Shown: in pieces, positions 7,969-16,148 of the stretch
Position numbering within the stretch: position 1 is the stretch's first letter
How the letters are laid out: the number at the start of each line of letters is the position of its first letter
The notes under the pieces: model-generated
Databases searched by the model: none
Seen by the model: the letters and a program-made list of their open reading frames with translations, nothing else
What the model was told of the DNA's origin: nothing
Assembly: GCA_025054525.1 (NCBI GenBank)
Contig: JANWZJ010000005.1
Location: 1-53,279 of the forward strand
DNA length: 53,279 nt
Direction of reading: 5' to 3'
Origin: Bacteroidia bacterium
Lineage (GTDB): Bacteria > Bacteroidota > Bacteroidia > SpSt-205
Position numbers and translations under genes: made by a program

Positions 7969-8955
7969 GTGAGCTTAGCCCTCACTCAAGCGGTTCGCAG
8001 CTTAGCACGGGGACTGGGGTTTGATGCGTGTGGGATAGCGCCTGTGTTTTCGTTAGAAGAAGCACCGCCTAACTCACCCGCCGCTCTCGCTTACCAGCGC
8101 TACCTCCGCTGGATAGAGGAGGGTAAGCATGCCGATATGCATTACCTCGCTGAAAATCCTAAACTGCGCAGCACCCCCGAAAGCCTTCTACCCCAAGGAA
8201 AAAGTCTGGTATTCGTTCTACAGAGCTACTTCCATACCAAGCGTGCTGTTTCTGTGATAGCCCAGTACGCCTGGGGAAAAGACTATCACACTTCCATCCG
8301 AAGGCGGCTACAGATTATTGCGGACTATCTTATGCGGCACGGCGCGCAAGCCCGTCCCTTTGTAGATAGTGCGCCTATTTTAGAAAAGGCATGGGCTGTA
8401 GAAGCAGGTCTGGGCTGGATAGGGAAAAATACCCTACTTATCCATCCCAAACTGGGTACCTATACGTTCATCGGGGGTGTCATTACCACGGCGGAACTGC
8501 TTCCGGATGAGCCCTTTCAGGAAAGTCTATGTGGTACTTGTCAGCGCTGCATAGAGGCTTGTCCCACTGGTGCGCTCACCCCCTACCAAATAGATGCTCG
8601 GCGCTGTATCGCTTACTGGACCATAGAAGCCCCTTCGCTCTCAGAAAACGCCCCTTCTACGGGAAAATGGGTCTTCGGCTGCGATATATGCCAGCAAGTG
8701 TGTCCATGGAATCGCTTTGCTCGTCCCCAGGGCGAGTTAGATTTTCGTCCCAAAGCTGAAGTGTTTCTACCCCCGGCTGCATGGGCTATCCTTTCTCGCT
8801 CCCAACTGAAAAAAATCCAGCAGGGCTCTGCCCTGCGCCGAGCCCGCCCCGAGAAAATCCAGCACTTAGCCCAGTTAGCCCATGAAAGGATATCGGTAGT
8901 CCCCCGGTGGCAAAAAGTTTTCTTTGATAGCTCGGGGACTGAGCCAACGAATTAG
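7969..8955 (+). CDS. queG: Epoxyqueuosine reductase
   Basis: QueG reduces epoxyqueuosine to queuosine in tRNA, using cobalamin and two 4Fe-4S clusters. The 328-residue protein shows the cluster motifs CGTCQRCIEACP and CDICQQVCPWNRF, and the conserved DSAPILEKAWAVEAGLGWIGKNT region that contains the candidate catalytic aspartate. The start is GTG at 7969, 2 bp after ruvB. Its last 81 bp overlap the convergent pruA gene, encoding the C-termini of both proteins on opposite strands. Together with queD and folE this implies a queuosine pathway, though queA, queC, queE, queF and tgt are not in this window. Confidence 0.95.
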   Translation: MSLALTQAVRSLARGLGFDACGIAPVFSLEEAPPNSPAALAYQRYLRWIEEGKHADMHYLAENPKLRSTPESLLPQGKSLVFVLQSYFHTKRAVSVIAQYAWGKDYHTSIRRRLQIIADYLMRHGAQARPFVDSAPILEKAWAVEAGLGWIGKNTLLIHPKLGTYTFIGGVITTAELLPDEPFQESLCGTCQRCIEACPTGALTPYQIDARRCIAYWTIEAPSLSENAPSTGKWVFGCDICQQVCPWNRFARPQGELDFRPKAEVFLPPAAWAILSRSQLKKIQQGSALRRARPEKIQHLAQLAHERISVVPRWQKVFFDSSGTEPTN

Positions 8956-10488
8956 GTTCCACGGAGAGCCAGCCTTATCGTTTGTGCCAGAAGCTCTGGC
9001 ACCCCCAAAGGGCTGTTGATTCACTACAGCACCGGTGGGCTTATCATTTACGTAGATATTTCCTGCGGCATAGCGAAGTTCATCTAAGGCTTTTGCGATG
9101 ACTGCTCTATCCTGTGCCCAAATCGCCCCTGTCAGCCCATAGGGCGATGTCTCATCCAGGAGGCGCAGCGATTCTTCCCACTGGTCATCGGGGTAGATAT
9201 ACACTGTCAGCACAGGACCGAAGATTTCTTCTTGCATAAGGCGATGCTTGGGGTCCTTCGTAACGAAAAGCGTAGGCTGGATAAAGTAGCCGACGCTGTC
9301 ATCGTACCCCCCTCCTTCTAAGAGCGTAATAGCAGGGTCATGCTTGCCTAACTCTATGTAGGAAACAATCTTGTCAAAGGAACCCTTATCAATCACGGCA
9401 GTAATGAAGTTAGAGAAGTCTTCGGGTGGTCCCATCCGAAAGTCACGCATCATTTGAATGAGCTTGTGCAGGATTTCATCTGCACGGGAGGCAGGGAGAT
9501 ACGCCCGAGAAGCAGCCGAACATTTCTGCCCTTGATACTCATAAGCACCTCTTGCTAAGGCTACCGCTACGCCTTGGGCATCCGCACTATTGTGCACCCA
9601 AACAAAGTCTTTGCCCCCCGTCTCCGCTACGATACGAGGATAGTTGCGATACTTGGGGAGATTTTGAGAGATAGTTTGCCACAGCAGATTGAGCGTTTCT
9701 GTAGAACCAGTGAAATGTAGCCCCGCAAAATAAGGATGAGAAAAGGCTGCCTCTGATAACACAGAACCTCGCACTATTACCAAGTTAATCACCCCCTCAG
9801 GCAGTCCAGCCTCTAACAGGACATCCAGGATAACCTTCGCCGAATACACTTGAGCCTCGGCGGGCTTCCATAGGACGACGTTGCCCATGAGCGCAGGGGC
9901 TGTGGGTAAGTTCCCCGCGATAGAGGCGAAGTTGAAGGGTGTGATTGCCACGATGAAGCCTTCCAGCGGACGATAATCCAATCGGTTGCGATTGAAAGCG
10001 GGACTATGAGGCTGCCAACTCATTAGCCATTCCGCATAATGCACATTAAACCGCCAGAAATCCACCAGCTCTGCAATAATATCTATCTCGGATTGGAATA
10101 CATTTTTGGACTGTGCTATCATGCAGGCGGCATTTGCGTAGGCTCGGTATTTCTGAGATAAAAGGTCAGCCGCTTTTAGGAAAATCTCTGCCCTCTGCGC
10201 AAAGCTCCAACGGCTCCAAGTACGGTGGGCTTTGAGAGCGGCGTCTATGGCTGCCTGCACTGCTTCTTTGCCTATCCGATAGCCTGTGCCTAAGGTATGG
10301 GCTTTGCGGTGGGGGGGACTGAGCCGAAAAGGCTCGCCTTCCCAAAAGCGTCCTCCTATCCAACTGCGCACTTCCACTTGGCGTGTGTAGGCCTCATGCA
10401 GCGCTCGCTCTAATGCTGCGCGTTCAGGAGAGCCAGGCGCATGCGCCAAAACAGGCTCATTCTGCGGCATAGGGAAAAATTCGTTCAT
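8875..10488 (-). CDS. pruA: L-glutamate gamma-semialdehyde (1-pyrroline-5-carboxylate) dehydrogenase
   Basis: This oxidises glutamate semialdehyde, formed from proline, to glutamate with NAD. The 537-residue aldehyde dehydrogenase has catalytic E289 (VAETGGKD) and C323 (YQGQKCSAASRAY), and the monofunctional P5CDH architecture with an N-terminal FPMPQNEPVLAHAPGSPER and a C-terminal AGNIYVNDKPTGAVVNQQPFGGARASGTNDKAG. The proline dehydrogenase partner is not nearby. It is monocistronic with a TATTTTTG box 4 nt before its ATG. The 3' end overlaps queG by 81 bp. Confidence 0.95.
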   Translation of the reverse strand: MNEFFPMPQNEPVLAHAPGSPERAALERALHEAYTRQVEVRSWIGGRFWEGEPFRLSPPHRKAHTLGTGYRIGKEAVQAAIDAALKAHRTWSRWSFAQRAEIFLKAADLLSQKYRAYANAACMIAQSKNVFQSEIDIIAELVDFWRFNVHYAEWLMSWQPHSPAFNRNRLDYRPLEGFIVAITPFNFASIAGNLPTAPALMGNVVLWKPAEAQVYSAKVILDVLLEAGLPEGVINLVIVRGSVLSEAAFSHPYFAGLHFTGSTETLNLLWQTISQNLPKYRNYPRIVAETGGKDFVWVHNSADAQGVAVALARGAYEYQGQKCSAASRAYLPASRADEILHKLIQMMRDFRMGPPEDFSNFITAVIDKGSFDKIVSYIELGKHDPAITLLEGGGYDDSVGYFIQPTLFVTKDPKHRLMQEEIFGPVLTVYIYPDDQWEESLRLLDETSPYGLTGAIWAQDRAVIAKALDELRYAAGNIYVNDKPTGAVVNQQPFGGARASGTNDKAGSPWNLIRWLSPRAIKENFLPPGDYRYPFMG

Positions 10489-10492
10489 GCCA

Positions 10493-10500
10493 CAAAAATA
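10493..10500 (-). promoter_or_regulatory. -7 promoter box of pruA
   Basis: TATTTTTG on the minus strand, ending 4 nt before the pruA ATG at 10488. Confidence 0.68.
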
Positions 10501-10535
10501 ACGCTGCCTATGGACTCAGAGCTCATGGCATTAGG

Positions 10536-10543
10536 TAATTTTG
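10536..10543 (+). promoter_or_regulatory. -7 promoter box of the lipoprotein gene
   Basis: TAATTTTG ends 7 nt before the ATG at 10551. It helps choose that ATG over the GTG at 10545, which lies only 1 nt after the box and so upstream of the expected transcript start. Confidence 0.6.
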
Positions 10544-10550
10544 CGTGCGT

Positions 10551-11594
10551 ATGGTGCATAAAAGAAGTGCTTACCTCATTCTGGCTGTTTGGGGTCTCTG
10601 GGGATGCAATCCCTTTTACTCAGGGCGAGTGAAGAATTGGATTCCTGCGGAGAAAGAACTCCCTGCAACTATCAAAAAAGTCGCGCTCATCAATCGCAGC
10701 GCTATCCCTGAGGAGGAGCGGAAACAAATTATGGATGAATACAAACGACGCGGCGTACGGGAAGGGGCTGTACAGGGTGCGCTGACAGGCGGCTTATATG
10801 GGGCTGCGTATGGAGCAGCTACAGGGGGACTACAAGGGATATTAGATGAGCAGTGGCTCAAACGATCCCCCCAAGACGCTCTTCGCTATCTCCATGACCG
10901 TCTCAAGGAATGCGGCCGATTAGAGCCTATCATGATGGGACAAGAACTGCGCTGGATGGGCAAATCCGATGGTTCGCTTCCTAATCCCCTTCCCTTAGAC
11001 AGCATTAAGAAAATCGCTAAAGGGGCACCCGAAGCCCATGCGATTATTGCCTTAGAGACTTTCTTGCCAGGTGGCTCTCCGCAGAAGCCCGAGATCTTAG
11101 TAGGCTTTCGCATGTACGACCCCAAAACTGCCAAAATCATAGATGAGATAACGATTACAGGCAGCAGAGAGCGCTATTACTACGGGACTAATGTACAAGA
11201 GGTATATCGGTCAGCGGTGGAAGAATATGTGCATAGGTTTTCCGTCTGCCCCCCTGCTTATCCAGACGATGAGCGAGTAGTTCAGTTCTACGTAAAAGGT
11301 TCGCCTAATCTCCAGAAAGCCAAGACGGCTATTATTGGGCGCAACTGGAACGAGGCCATCTCCCTCTGGGAAGCAGATGCGCGCAAGGGGAAAGGCACCG
11401 CAGCGAAGCGCGCTGCTTACAACTTAGCATTATTGTACGACTGCATGTGCGAGGTGGAAAAAGCCGATGAGTGGTACAAGCAGGCTGTAAGTAATGGGCT
11501 GGGACAAGCCCAATATGAAGAATGGGGGCGCTCCCGACGCAGCCTTTGTCAACAGCTCAACTCCCAACTGCCGCGGGAAAAACGCTCTTATTAG
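10551..11594 (+). CDS. DUF6340-like lipoprotein with C-terminal TPR-like region
   Basis: The predicted 347-residue protein starts with a lipoprotein signal, hydrophobic AYLILAVWGLW followed by the lipobox cysteine in LWGCNPF. A glycine/alanine-rich patch (VQGALTGGLYGAAYGAATGG) lies near residues 75-95, resembling a short glycine-zipper. The middle carries VEEYVHRFSVCP and the C-terminus (about 265-330) has two helical repeats like tetratricopeptides (AAYNLALLYDCMCEVEKADEWYKQAV). The layout resembles DUF6340 lipoproteins of Bacteroidota; that assignment is from memory of the family's shape. Function is unknown. Its stop abuts the 3' end of the opposing tRNA-His gene. Confidence 0.7.
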   Translation: MVHKRSAYLILAVWGLWGCNPFYSGRVKNWIPAEKELPATIKKVALINRSAIPEEERKQIMDEYKRRGVREGAVQGALTGGLYGAAYGAATGGLQGILDEQWLKRSPQDALRYLHDRLKECGRLEPIMMGQELRWMGKSDGSLPNPLPLDSIKKIAKGAPEAHAIIALETFLPGGSPQKPEILVGFRMYDPKTAKIIDEITITGSRERYYYGTNVQEVYRSAVEEYVHRFSVCPPAYPDDERVVQFYVKGSPNLQKAKTAIIGRNWNEAISLWEADARKGKGTAAKRAAYNLALLYDCMCEVEKADEWYKQAVSNGLGQAQYEEWGRSRRSLCQQLNSQLPREKRSY

Positions 11595-11669
11595 GGCGGG
11601 TAGTCGGATTCGAACCGACGACCTTCTGAGCCACAGTCAGACGCTCTAACCACCTGAGCTATACCCGCC
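11595..11669 (-). tRNA. tRNA-His (GTG)
   Basis: A full cloverleaf folds on the minus strand: acceptor GCGGGTA/TACCCGC, D stem GCTC/GAGC, anticodon stem TCTGA/TCAGA around CTGTGGC, and T stem GTCGG/CCGAC with TTCGAAT. The anticodon is GTG, and the extra encoded G at -1 facing C73 is the tRNA-His hallmark. CCA is not encoded. The 3' end lies directly against the stop codon of the convergent lipoprotein gene. Confidence 0.97.
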
Positions 11670-11678
11670 GAACTGCCA

Positions 11679-11686
11679 CAAATATA
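11679..11686 (-). promoter_or_regulatory. -7 promoter box of tRNA-His
   Basis: TATATTTG on the minus strand ends 9 nt before the tRNA 5' end, implying a short 5' extension of about 5 nt to be removed by RNase P. Confidence 0.65.
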
Positions 11687-11702
11687 CGACCCTTGCAGTA
11701 TT

Positions 11703-12485
11703 TCAGGGATAAGGGAAGCTCAGTTCAAGCCCATCATATGCCAGAAACACCCCAGGGGGAAGTTCTGCTTGAACCTCTGCATGTCTGCCCATGAGATGGC
11801 TTATGTGGATGAAGTAGGCTTCTTGCGGTTTGAGCTGGGCCACCACCTCCAGCGCCGCATCTAAGTGAAAATGCGAAATGTGCGGCTCTTTACGAAGGGC
11901 ATTCAGTACCAAGATTTCTACCCCTCTGAGATATTTCCAAGTCTCTTCTGGGATGGCGCTGGCATCTGTTATGTATGCCAGGCGCCCTATCCGATAACCC
12001 AGAATAGGTAGCCGATAATGCAGAAAAGGAAGGGGCAGGACTTCCACCCCATGCAGGCAGAAGGGAGAGAAGGGTTCTATTTCCCAGAGCGTGAGCTGCG
12101 GTAAGCCCGGATAAGGCGGCCCCTCAAAAGCATACGCATATTCTACACGAATCTGCTGCAGGGTACGATGATCTCCATAGAGAACAATCCGTTTATTCTG
12201 GAGGTAGTTGAAGGGGCGAACGTCATCTAACCCAGCTGTATGGTCTTTATGGGCATGGGTGAATAGTACGGCATCCACAGTGGGCAGGCGGGCTCGGAGC
12301 GCTTGTTGCCGAAAGTCTGGTCCTGTGTCTATCACCCATACCTGTTCGCCCACGAAGATCGCTGCCGAAGTACGCAGGCGCTTATCGCGGGGGTCTGGCG
12401 ATCGGCAGACTGGACAAGCACAGCCCAGAATAGGTACTCCTTGAGAAGTACCTGTCCCTAAAAAAACAAACTTTAGGTCGCCCAC
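11703..12485 (-). CDS. MBL-fold metallohydrolase, PhnP-like
   Basis: This 260-residue metallo-beta-lactamase-fold protein has the metal motif THAHKDHTAGLDD (H77, H79, D81, H82), later histidines in FLHYRLP and SHFHLDAA, and an N-terminal GCACPVC cysteine set like the structural zinc loop of PhnP. PhnP is a cyclic ribose phosphodiesterase of phosphonate use. No other phosphonate genes are present, so the substrate here should be taken as unknown, probably a phosphodiester. The GTG start at 12485 lies 13 bp inside the upstream small gene, which follows aspS, so the three form one leftward unit. Confidence 0.82.
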   Translation of the reverse strand: MGDLKFVFLGTGTSQGVPILGCACPVCRSPDPRDKRLRTSAAIFVGEQVWVIDTGPDFRQQALRARLPTVDAVLFTHAHKDHTAGLDDVRPFNYLQNKRIVLYGDHRTLQQIRVEYAYAFEGPPYPGLPQLTLWEIEPFSPFCLHGVEVLPLPFLHYRLPILGYRIGRLAYITDASAIPEETWKYLRGVEILVLNALRKEPHISHFHLDAALEVVAQLKPQEAYFIHISHLMGRHAEVQAELPPGVFLAYDGLELSFPYP

Positions 12486-12724
12486 CGCCGAATCAAGTGC
12501 TCTTCCTCCGGCGTAATGTCCAAAGCCGATCGCAAATCCTCCGCTATGCTGGCTAAAGCACGCACCCGTCCTAAAGGAGGCGACAGCGTGTTAAGCACGA
12601 TGAGTTTATTCTGGTACAAGCGACAGGGCGCACTGCGAAAAGTCCCTCGTAGATACTTGAGCTTGTAACCGTTTCGGCGGAAAAGCTGCTCTAACTGCTC
12701 CAAAACCGCTTGCGCACTGGCCAT
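12473..12724 (-). CDS. Small conserved hypothetical protein
   Basis: This is an 83-residue protein with no signal peptide or membrane segment. The sequence YKLKYLRGTFRSAPCRLYQNKLIVLNTLSPPLGRVRALASI resembles a short Bacteroidota family with the pattern Y-x-RYG-x-GNF-x-G-x-C followed by a strand and VLN; I know of no function for it. It begins 2 bp after the aspS stop and overlaps the MBL hydrolase gene by 13 bp. Base use fits its neighbours, so it looks like a real gene. Confidence 0.65.
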   Translation of the reverse strand: MASAQAVLEQLEQLFRRNGYKLKYLRGTFRSAPCRLYQNKLIVLNTLSPPLGRVRALASIAEDLRSALDITPEEEHLIRRWAT

Positions 12725-12726
12725 AC

Positions 12727-14436
12727 TTAGGAGGAAATCCAGCGAAGGATTTCAGCTTTCTGCTCGGGGTCTAACGGAGCAGGCGCATTAAGCATAAGGT
12801 CTGACCCACTGGCGGTCTTTGGAAAGGCAATTACATCGCGAAGGCTACTTCCCCCCGCCAATAGCATAATCCATCGGTCTATGCCGAAAGCACAGCCCCC
12901 GTGGGGAGGTGCCCCCCGCCCCAGCGCTTCCAGTAAAAACCCGAACTTGTCCTGCGCTTCCTCCTCAGAAAAGCCCAAGAGTCGAAAAATACGCATTTGG
13001 AGTTCAGGGGCGTGGCAGCGCAAGCTACCACTCATAATCTCATACCCATTTATCACCAGATCATAGCATAGTCCTCGCACTTTGAGGGGGGCTTGCTCTA
13101 AATACTCTAAGTCTTCTGGATGCGGATGGACAAAGGGATGATGGGCGGGAGCGAGCTTACCTTGTTCATCTTGCTCAAAGAGCGGAAAGTCTATGATCCA
13201 TGCCAGCGCCCAAGGACGTTCGGGCTTGAGCCCCAAATCCTGAATCACCGCACTGCGCAGAGCCCCTAAACCTGCATGCGGTAGATTTTCGCCAGCCGCC
13301 CAGAGCCATAGTCCTTCTGCTTCCGGAGGTAGCGACTGAGCAGTGAAAAACTTTTGCAACGAAGTGCTAATCTTCTCTCCTTCCTTTTGGGCTATGCTAA
13401 GGGAGGGGATGCCATGACTTTTGGCTACCTCTTGCCATTTCTCTTGAAGTTTGCGGGAGGCTTTAGCCTGAGCCAAATGGAGCTGGAAGACGCGACGACC
13501 TTTCCAAAAAGGCACTTCTGTCTGGCTCGCCCACTCACTCACCTCCTCCCAAGCCAAGCCATAGCGCAAGTCTGGTTTGTCCGAGCCATACCGGCTCATC
13601 GCCTCTGCATACGTAAGTGTCGGTATCTCGCCTATCTCTACGCCGATAAGTTCTTGAAAGACAGCCTGCACTAAGCCCGTAAAGATGCTTAGCACTTCGG
13701 ATTGCGAGACAAAACTAAGTTCGCAGTCCAACTGGGTGAATTCGGCTTGACGGTCACCCCGATAATCCTCATCCCGGAAGCAGCGGGCGATTTGAAAGTA
13801 GCGGTCTATGCCCGCAATCATCAGAAGCTGCTTGAGGAGCTGGGGGGATTGAGGCAGGGCGTAGAAGCTGCCTGGCTTGAGCCGAGAAGGCACTAAAAAG
13901 TCGCGAGCCCCTTCGGGGGTAGAGCGAATCAGCATGGGCGTCTCTACTTCCAGAAAGCCATTTTCTCGTAGATACCGCCGCACTACCTCTAAGAACTGGG
14001 CTCTGAGTTCTAACCGCCGCTGCATGATAGGACGCCGCAAGTCTAAATACCGATACCGCAACCGAAGCTCTTCCAGTCCGTCCGTCTCATCCTCAATCAA
14101 AAAAGGCGGTACTTCACTGCGATTGAGTAGAGTCAGGGTTTCTACCTCTATTTCTATTTCGCCCGTGGGGAGGTTGGGATTAGGGCTTTCTCGGCGGCGA
14201 ACAGTACCTTCTGCTTGGATGACCCATTCTCTGCCTAAGGTGCGTAGCACTTCATACATAGGACTGCTTTTAGGCGCATAGAGCTGGACAATACCGCTTC
14301 TGTCCCGCAAATCCAAAAAAACAAACTGCCCCATGTCCCGCACCCTTCGCACCCATCCAGCGACTTTGACTTCACATCCTATGTGGTCTGGGCGCAAGTC
14401 CCCACATCCGTGCGTGCGATACGAGGTTCCTTTCAC
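12727..14436 (-). CDS. aspS: Aspartate--tRNA ligase
   Basis: Class II synthetase that charges tRNA-Asp. The 569-residue bacterial-type enzyme has an N-terminal anticodon-binding OB fold (GWVRRVRDMGQFVFLDLRDRSG), motif 2 (FQIARCFRDEDYRGDRQAEFTQLD), the bacterial GAD insertion domain (about 285-405), and motif 3 (HGGCAFGIDRWIMLLAG). Start is GTG at 14436 preceded by a weak promoter match. Whether it is discriminating or also makes Asp-tRNA-Asn cannot be decided by eye; no gatABC or asnS lies in the window. Confidence 0.96.
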   Translation of the reverse strand: MKGTSYRTHGCGDLRPDHIGCEVKVAGWVRRVRDMGQFVFLDLRDRSGIVQLYAPKSSPMYEVLRTLGREWVIQAEGTVRRRESPNPNLPTGEIEIEVETLTLLNRSEVPPFLIEDETDGLEELRLRYRYLDLRRPIMQRRLELRAQFLEVVRRYLRENGFLEVETPMLIRSTPEGARDFLVPSRLKPGSFYALPQSPQLLKQLLMIAGIDRYFQIARCFRDEDYRGDRQAEFTQLDCELSFVSQSEVLSIFTGLVQAVFQELIGVEIGEIPTLTYAEAMSRYGSDKPDLRYGLAWEEVSEWASQTEVPFWKGRRVFQLHLAQAKASRKLQEKWQEVAKSHGIPSLSIAQKEGEKISTSLQKFFTAQSLPPEAEGLWLWAAGENLPHAGLGALRSAVIQDLGLKPERPWALAWIIDFPLFEQDEQGKLAPAHHPFVHPHPEDLEYLEQAPLKVRGLCYDLVINGYEIMSGSLRCHAPELQMRIFRLLGFSEEEAQDKFGFLLEALGRGAPPHGGCAFGIDRWIMLLAGGSSLRDVIAFPKTASGSDLMLNAPAPLDPEQKAEILRWISS

Positions 14437-14441
14437 AGCCG

Positions 14442-14449
14442 CAAAGTAA
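14442..14449 (-). promoter_or_regulatory. Possible -7 box of aspS (weak)
   Basis: TTACTTTG on the minus strand has TA and TTTG separated by one base instead of two, and ends 5 nt before the GTG start. The position fits the window-wide pattern, the sequence only partly. Confidence 0.35.
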
Positions 14450-14463
14450 AATCAACGACCTAA

Positions 14464-15246
14464 CTAAGTCGGAAAAATGCCATAAATACTGCTTCCACTT
14501 CCATTCATGCTGGCATAAGCAGCACCTTCTTCATAGAGCGCCTGCTTCAGCATGAGAAGGTATGGATAGATTTGAAAGCTCACCTGCTCTAAGTCATTAT
14601 GGAGTTCCTCACGCCAAGCGTTTATTCCTTGGCGCAGGATAGGTTCTATGGGTTTGCGGCTCCACTGGGAGGAACGCAGCGCTCTATAGATATGCTTCGT
14701 AGAGCAGGGCAAAGGCGGTGTAAGCATGACCACTTCATATCCCTCCAAAGAAAAAGGGTAGGGTGTGAGTTCGGTGCCGGTACCCTTAGCCAGCATGGGC
14801 ACCCCATGTAGGAAAAAAGGCACATCACTCCCCACCTCAGCTGCCACCTGATGCAGAAGCTCCGAAGTAGGCTCTAACTCCAACATAGGAGCGAGTAGCT
14901 TGAGAAGCATGGCACTATTACTGGAGCCGCCGCCCAATCCTGCACTCACGGGGATTCGTTTATGCAGATACACCTCTATGGCGGGCAGGGGCTTCTTCCA
15001 GTGCTGTCGCAAAATACGATAGGTGGTCTCTAAGTAGTTCTCCTCATTCTCAGGTATCTCCAAGCCGCTAAGATGAAGTTCTATTCTGTCTTTACCTGGC
15101 AGGACATTGACTTCTATGTCATCATACAGATAGGGGTATGGCACGAGAAGCGTCTCCAGAATATGGTATCCGTCCGGCCACCGTCCCAAGATATGGAGAC
15201 CTATGTTGAGTTTGGCGAAGCTGGCGGCATAAAGACGAGGGCTCAT
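14464..15246 (-). CDS. ispE: 4-diphosphocytidyl-2-C-methyl-D-erythritol kinase
   Basis: IspE phosphorylates CDP-methylerythritol in the MEP isoprenoid pathway. The 260-residue GHMP kinase has the N-terminal SFAKLNIGLHI with K12, the ATP loop PVSAGLGGGSSNSAML, the GSDVPFF motif with the catalytic aspartate, and MNGSGSSIYG near the C-terminus. It is the last gene of the operon that begins with the alpha/beta hydrolase at 18405 and starts within the stop of the DUF58 gene (ATGA). No other isoprenoid gene lies nearby. Confidence 0.95.
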   Translation of the reverse strand: MSPRLYAASFAKLNIGLHILGRWPDGYHILETLLVPYPYLYDDIEVNVLPGKDRIELHLSGLEIPENEENYLETTYRILRQHWKKPLPAIEVYLHKRIPVSAGLGGGSSNSAMLLKLLAPMLELEPTSELLHQVAAEVGSDVPFFLHGVPMLAKGTGTELTPYPFSLEGYEVVMLTPPLPCSTKHIYRALRSSQWSRKPIEPILRQGINAWREELHNDLEQVSFQIYPYLLMLKQALYEEGAAYASMNGSGSSIYGIFPT

Positions 15247-16148
15247 GGCATGCGCTGTCGTTTGAGCAGGTAGCGACGCAAAGGTTCAAAAAAACCCCCA
15301 CGAATATCCACCTCTACCCAATCTATTTGGTACTGGTAGCAGAAATGCTTCAAGCGACGTTGCCAGTGGTAGAAGTATTCTATATAGAGGGCTTGTAGTT
15401 CTAAGGGTTGGACTTTGACTTGGCGGCGCGTCTCTGCATCTATGAGTCGCAGGGGTTCTAAGGGTAGTTGGAAAAGGGCTTCGGTGGCTTCATCCCATAT
15501 GCGTAGGAAGAGAACCTCATGTCCGCGCAGCCGTAGGGCAGCTAAAGCCCGTTGAAATGCTTCTTCTTGGTCGGGTTCTACGAACCCATCACTGAGCAGA
15601 AGGAGCAGGCTGCGGCGTTTGAGCCGTTCGGCAATCCGATGAAGTACATCGGGTAGCAAGGTGCGCAAGGGCTGCGAAGGGGCATTCCGATATTCCTCTA
15701 AAGCTACAAAAATCTTAGGTAGCCAGCTCTGCCGAGCCCGAGCTGGCAGATACATGCTTATATCTTCTGCAAAGGCATACAGCCCTACTCCATCTTTTTG
15801 TTGTATCATCAGATAAGCCAGCGCCGCCGCTAAAAAAACTCCATAATCCAGCTTCGTATAGCTGCGGGAACGAGGATACCGCATAGAACCACTTATATCC
15901 AGCAGAAGGTAGGCCCGTAAGTTTGTCTCCTCTTCATAGCGCCTGACGTAGAGCCGCTCCGTCCGAGCAAACACTTTCCAATCTACTTTCTCTAAACCAT
16001 CGCCCGCTTGATAAGGATAATACTCGGAAAACTCTACGGAGAACCCTTGATAAGGACTTCGGTGCAAACCGACTAAGAAACCCTCCACAATAGCCCGTGC
16101 AATAAGCTCTAAATGACGAAGCTGCTGAACCTGTTCGGGGCTTATCAT
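15243..16148 (-). CDS. DUF58 (von Willebrand A-like) protein
   Basis: This 301-residue protein has the DUF58 signature GDGLEKVDWKVFARTERLYVRRYEEE followed by a VWA-type MIDAS motif, LLDISGSMRY, and a second acidic site at LLSDGF. DUF58 proteins usually sit beside a MoxR AAA ATPase and membrane VWA proteins; none is present here, so the partner may be elsewhere. Its upstream neighbour is an acidic secreted protein, and it overlaps both neighbours by 4 bp. No membrane segment is evident. The role is unknown; metal-dependent protein binding is inferred from the fold. Confidence 0.85.
   Translation of the reverse strand: MISPEQVQQLRHLELIARAIVEGFLVGLHRSPYQGFSVEFSEYYPYQAGDGLEKVDWKVFARTERLYVRRYEEETNLRAYLLLDISGSMRYPRSRSYTKLDYGVFLAAALAYLMIQQKDGVGLYAFAEDISMYLPARARQSWLPKIFVALEEYRNAPSQPLRTLLPDVLHRIAERLKRRSLLLLLSDGFVEPDQEEAFQRALAALRLRGHEVLFLRIWDEATEALFQLPLEPLRLIDAETRRQVKVQPLELQALYIEYFYHWQRRLKHFCYQYQIDWVEVDIRGGFFEPLRRYLLKRQRMP

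Noticed and set aside
13877..14281. A serine/arginine-rich 134-residue plus-strand reading frame
   Set aside because: It lies wholly inside aspS, is antisense to conserved synthetase motifs and has no promoter box.
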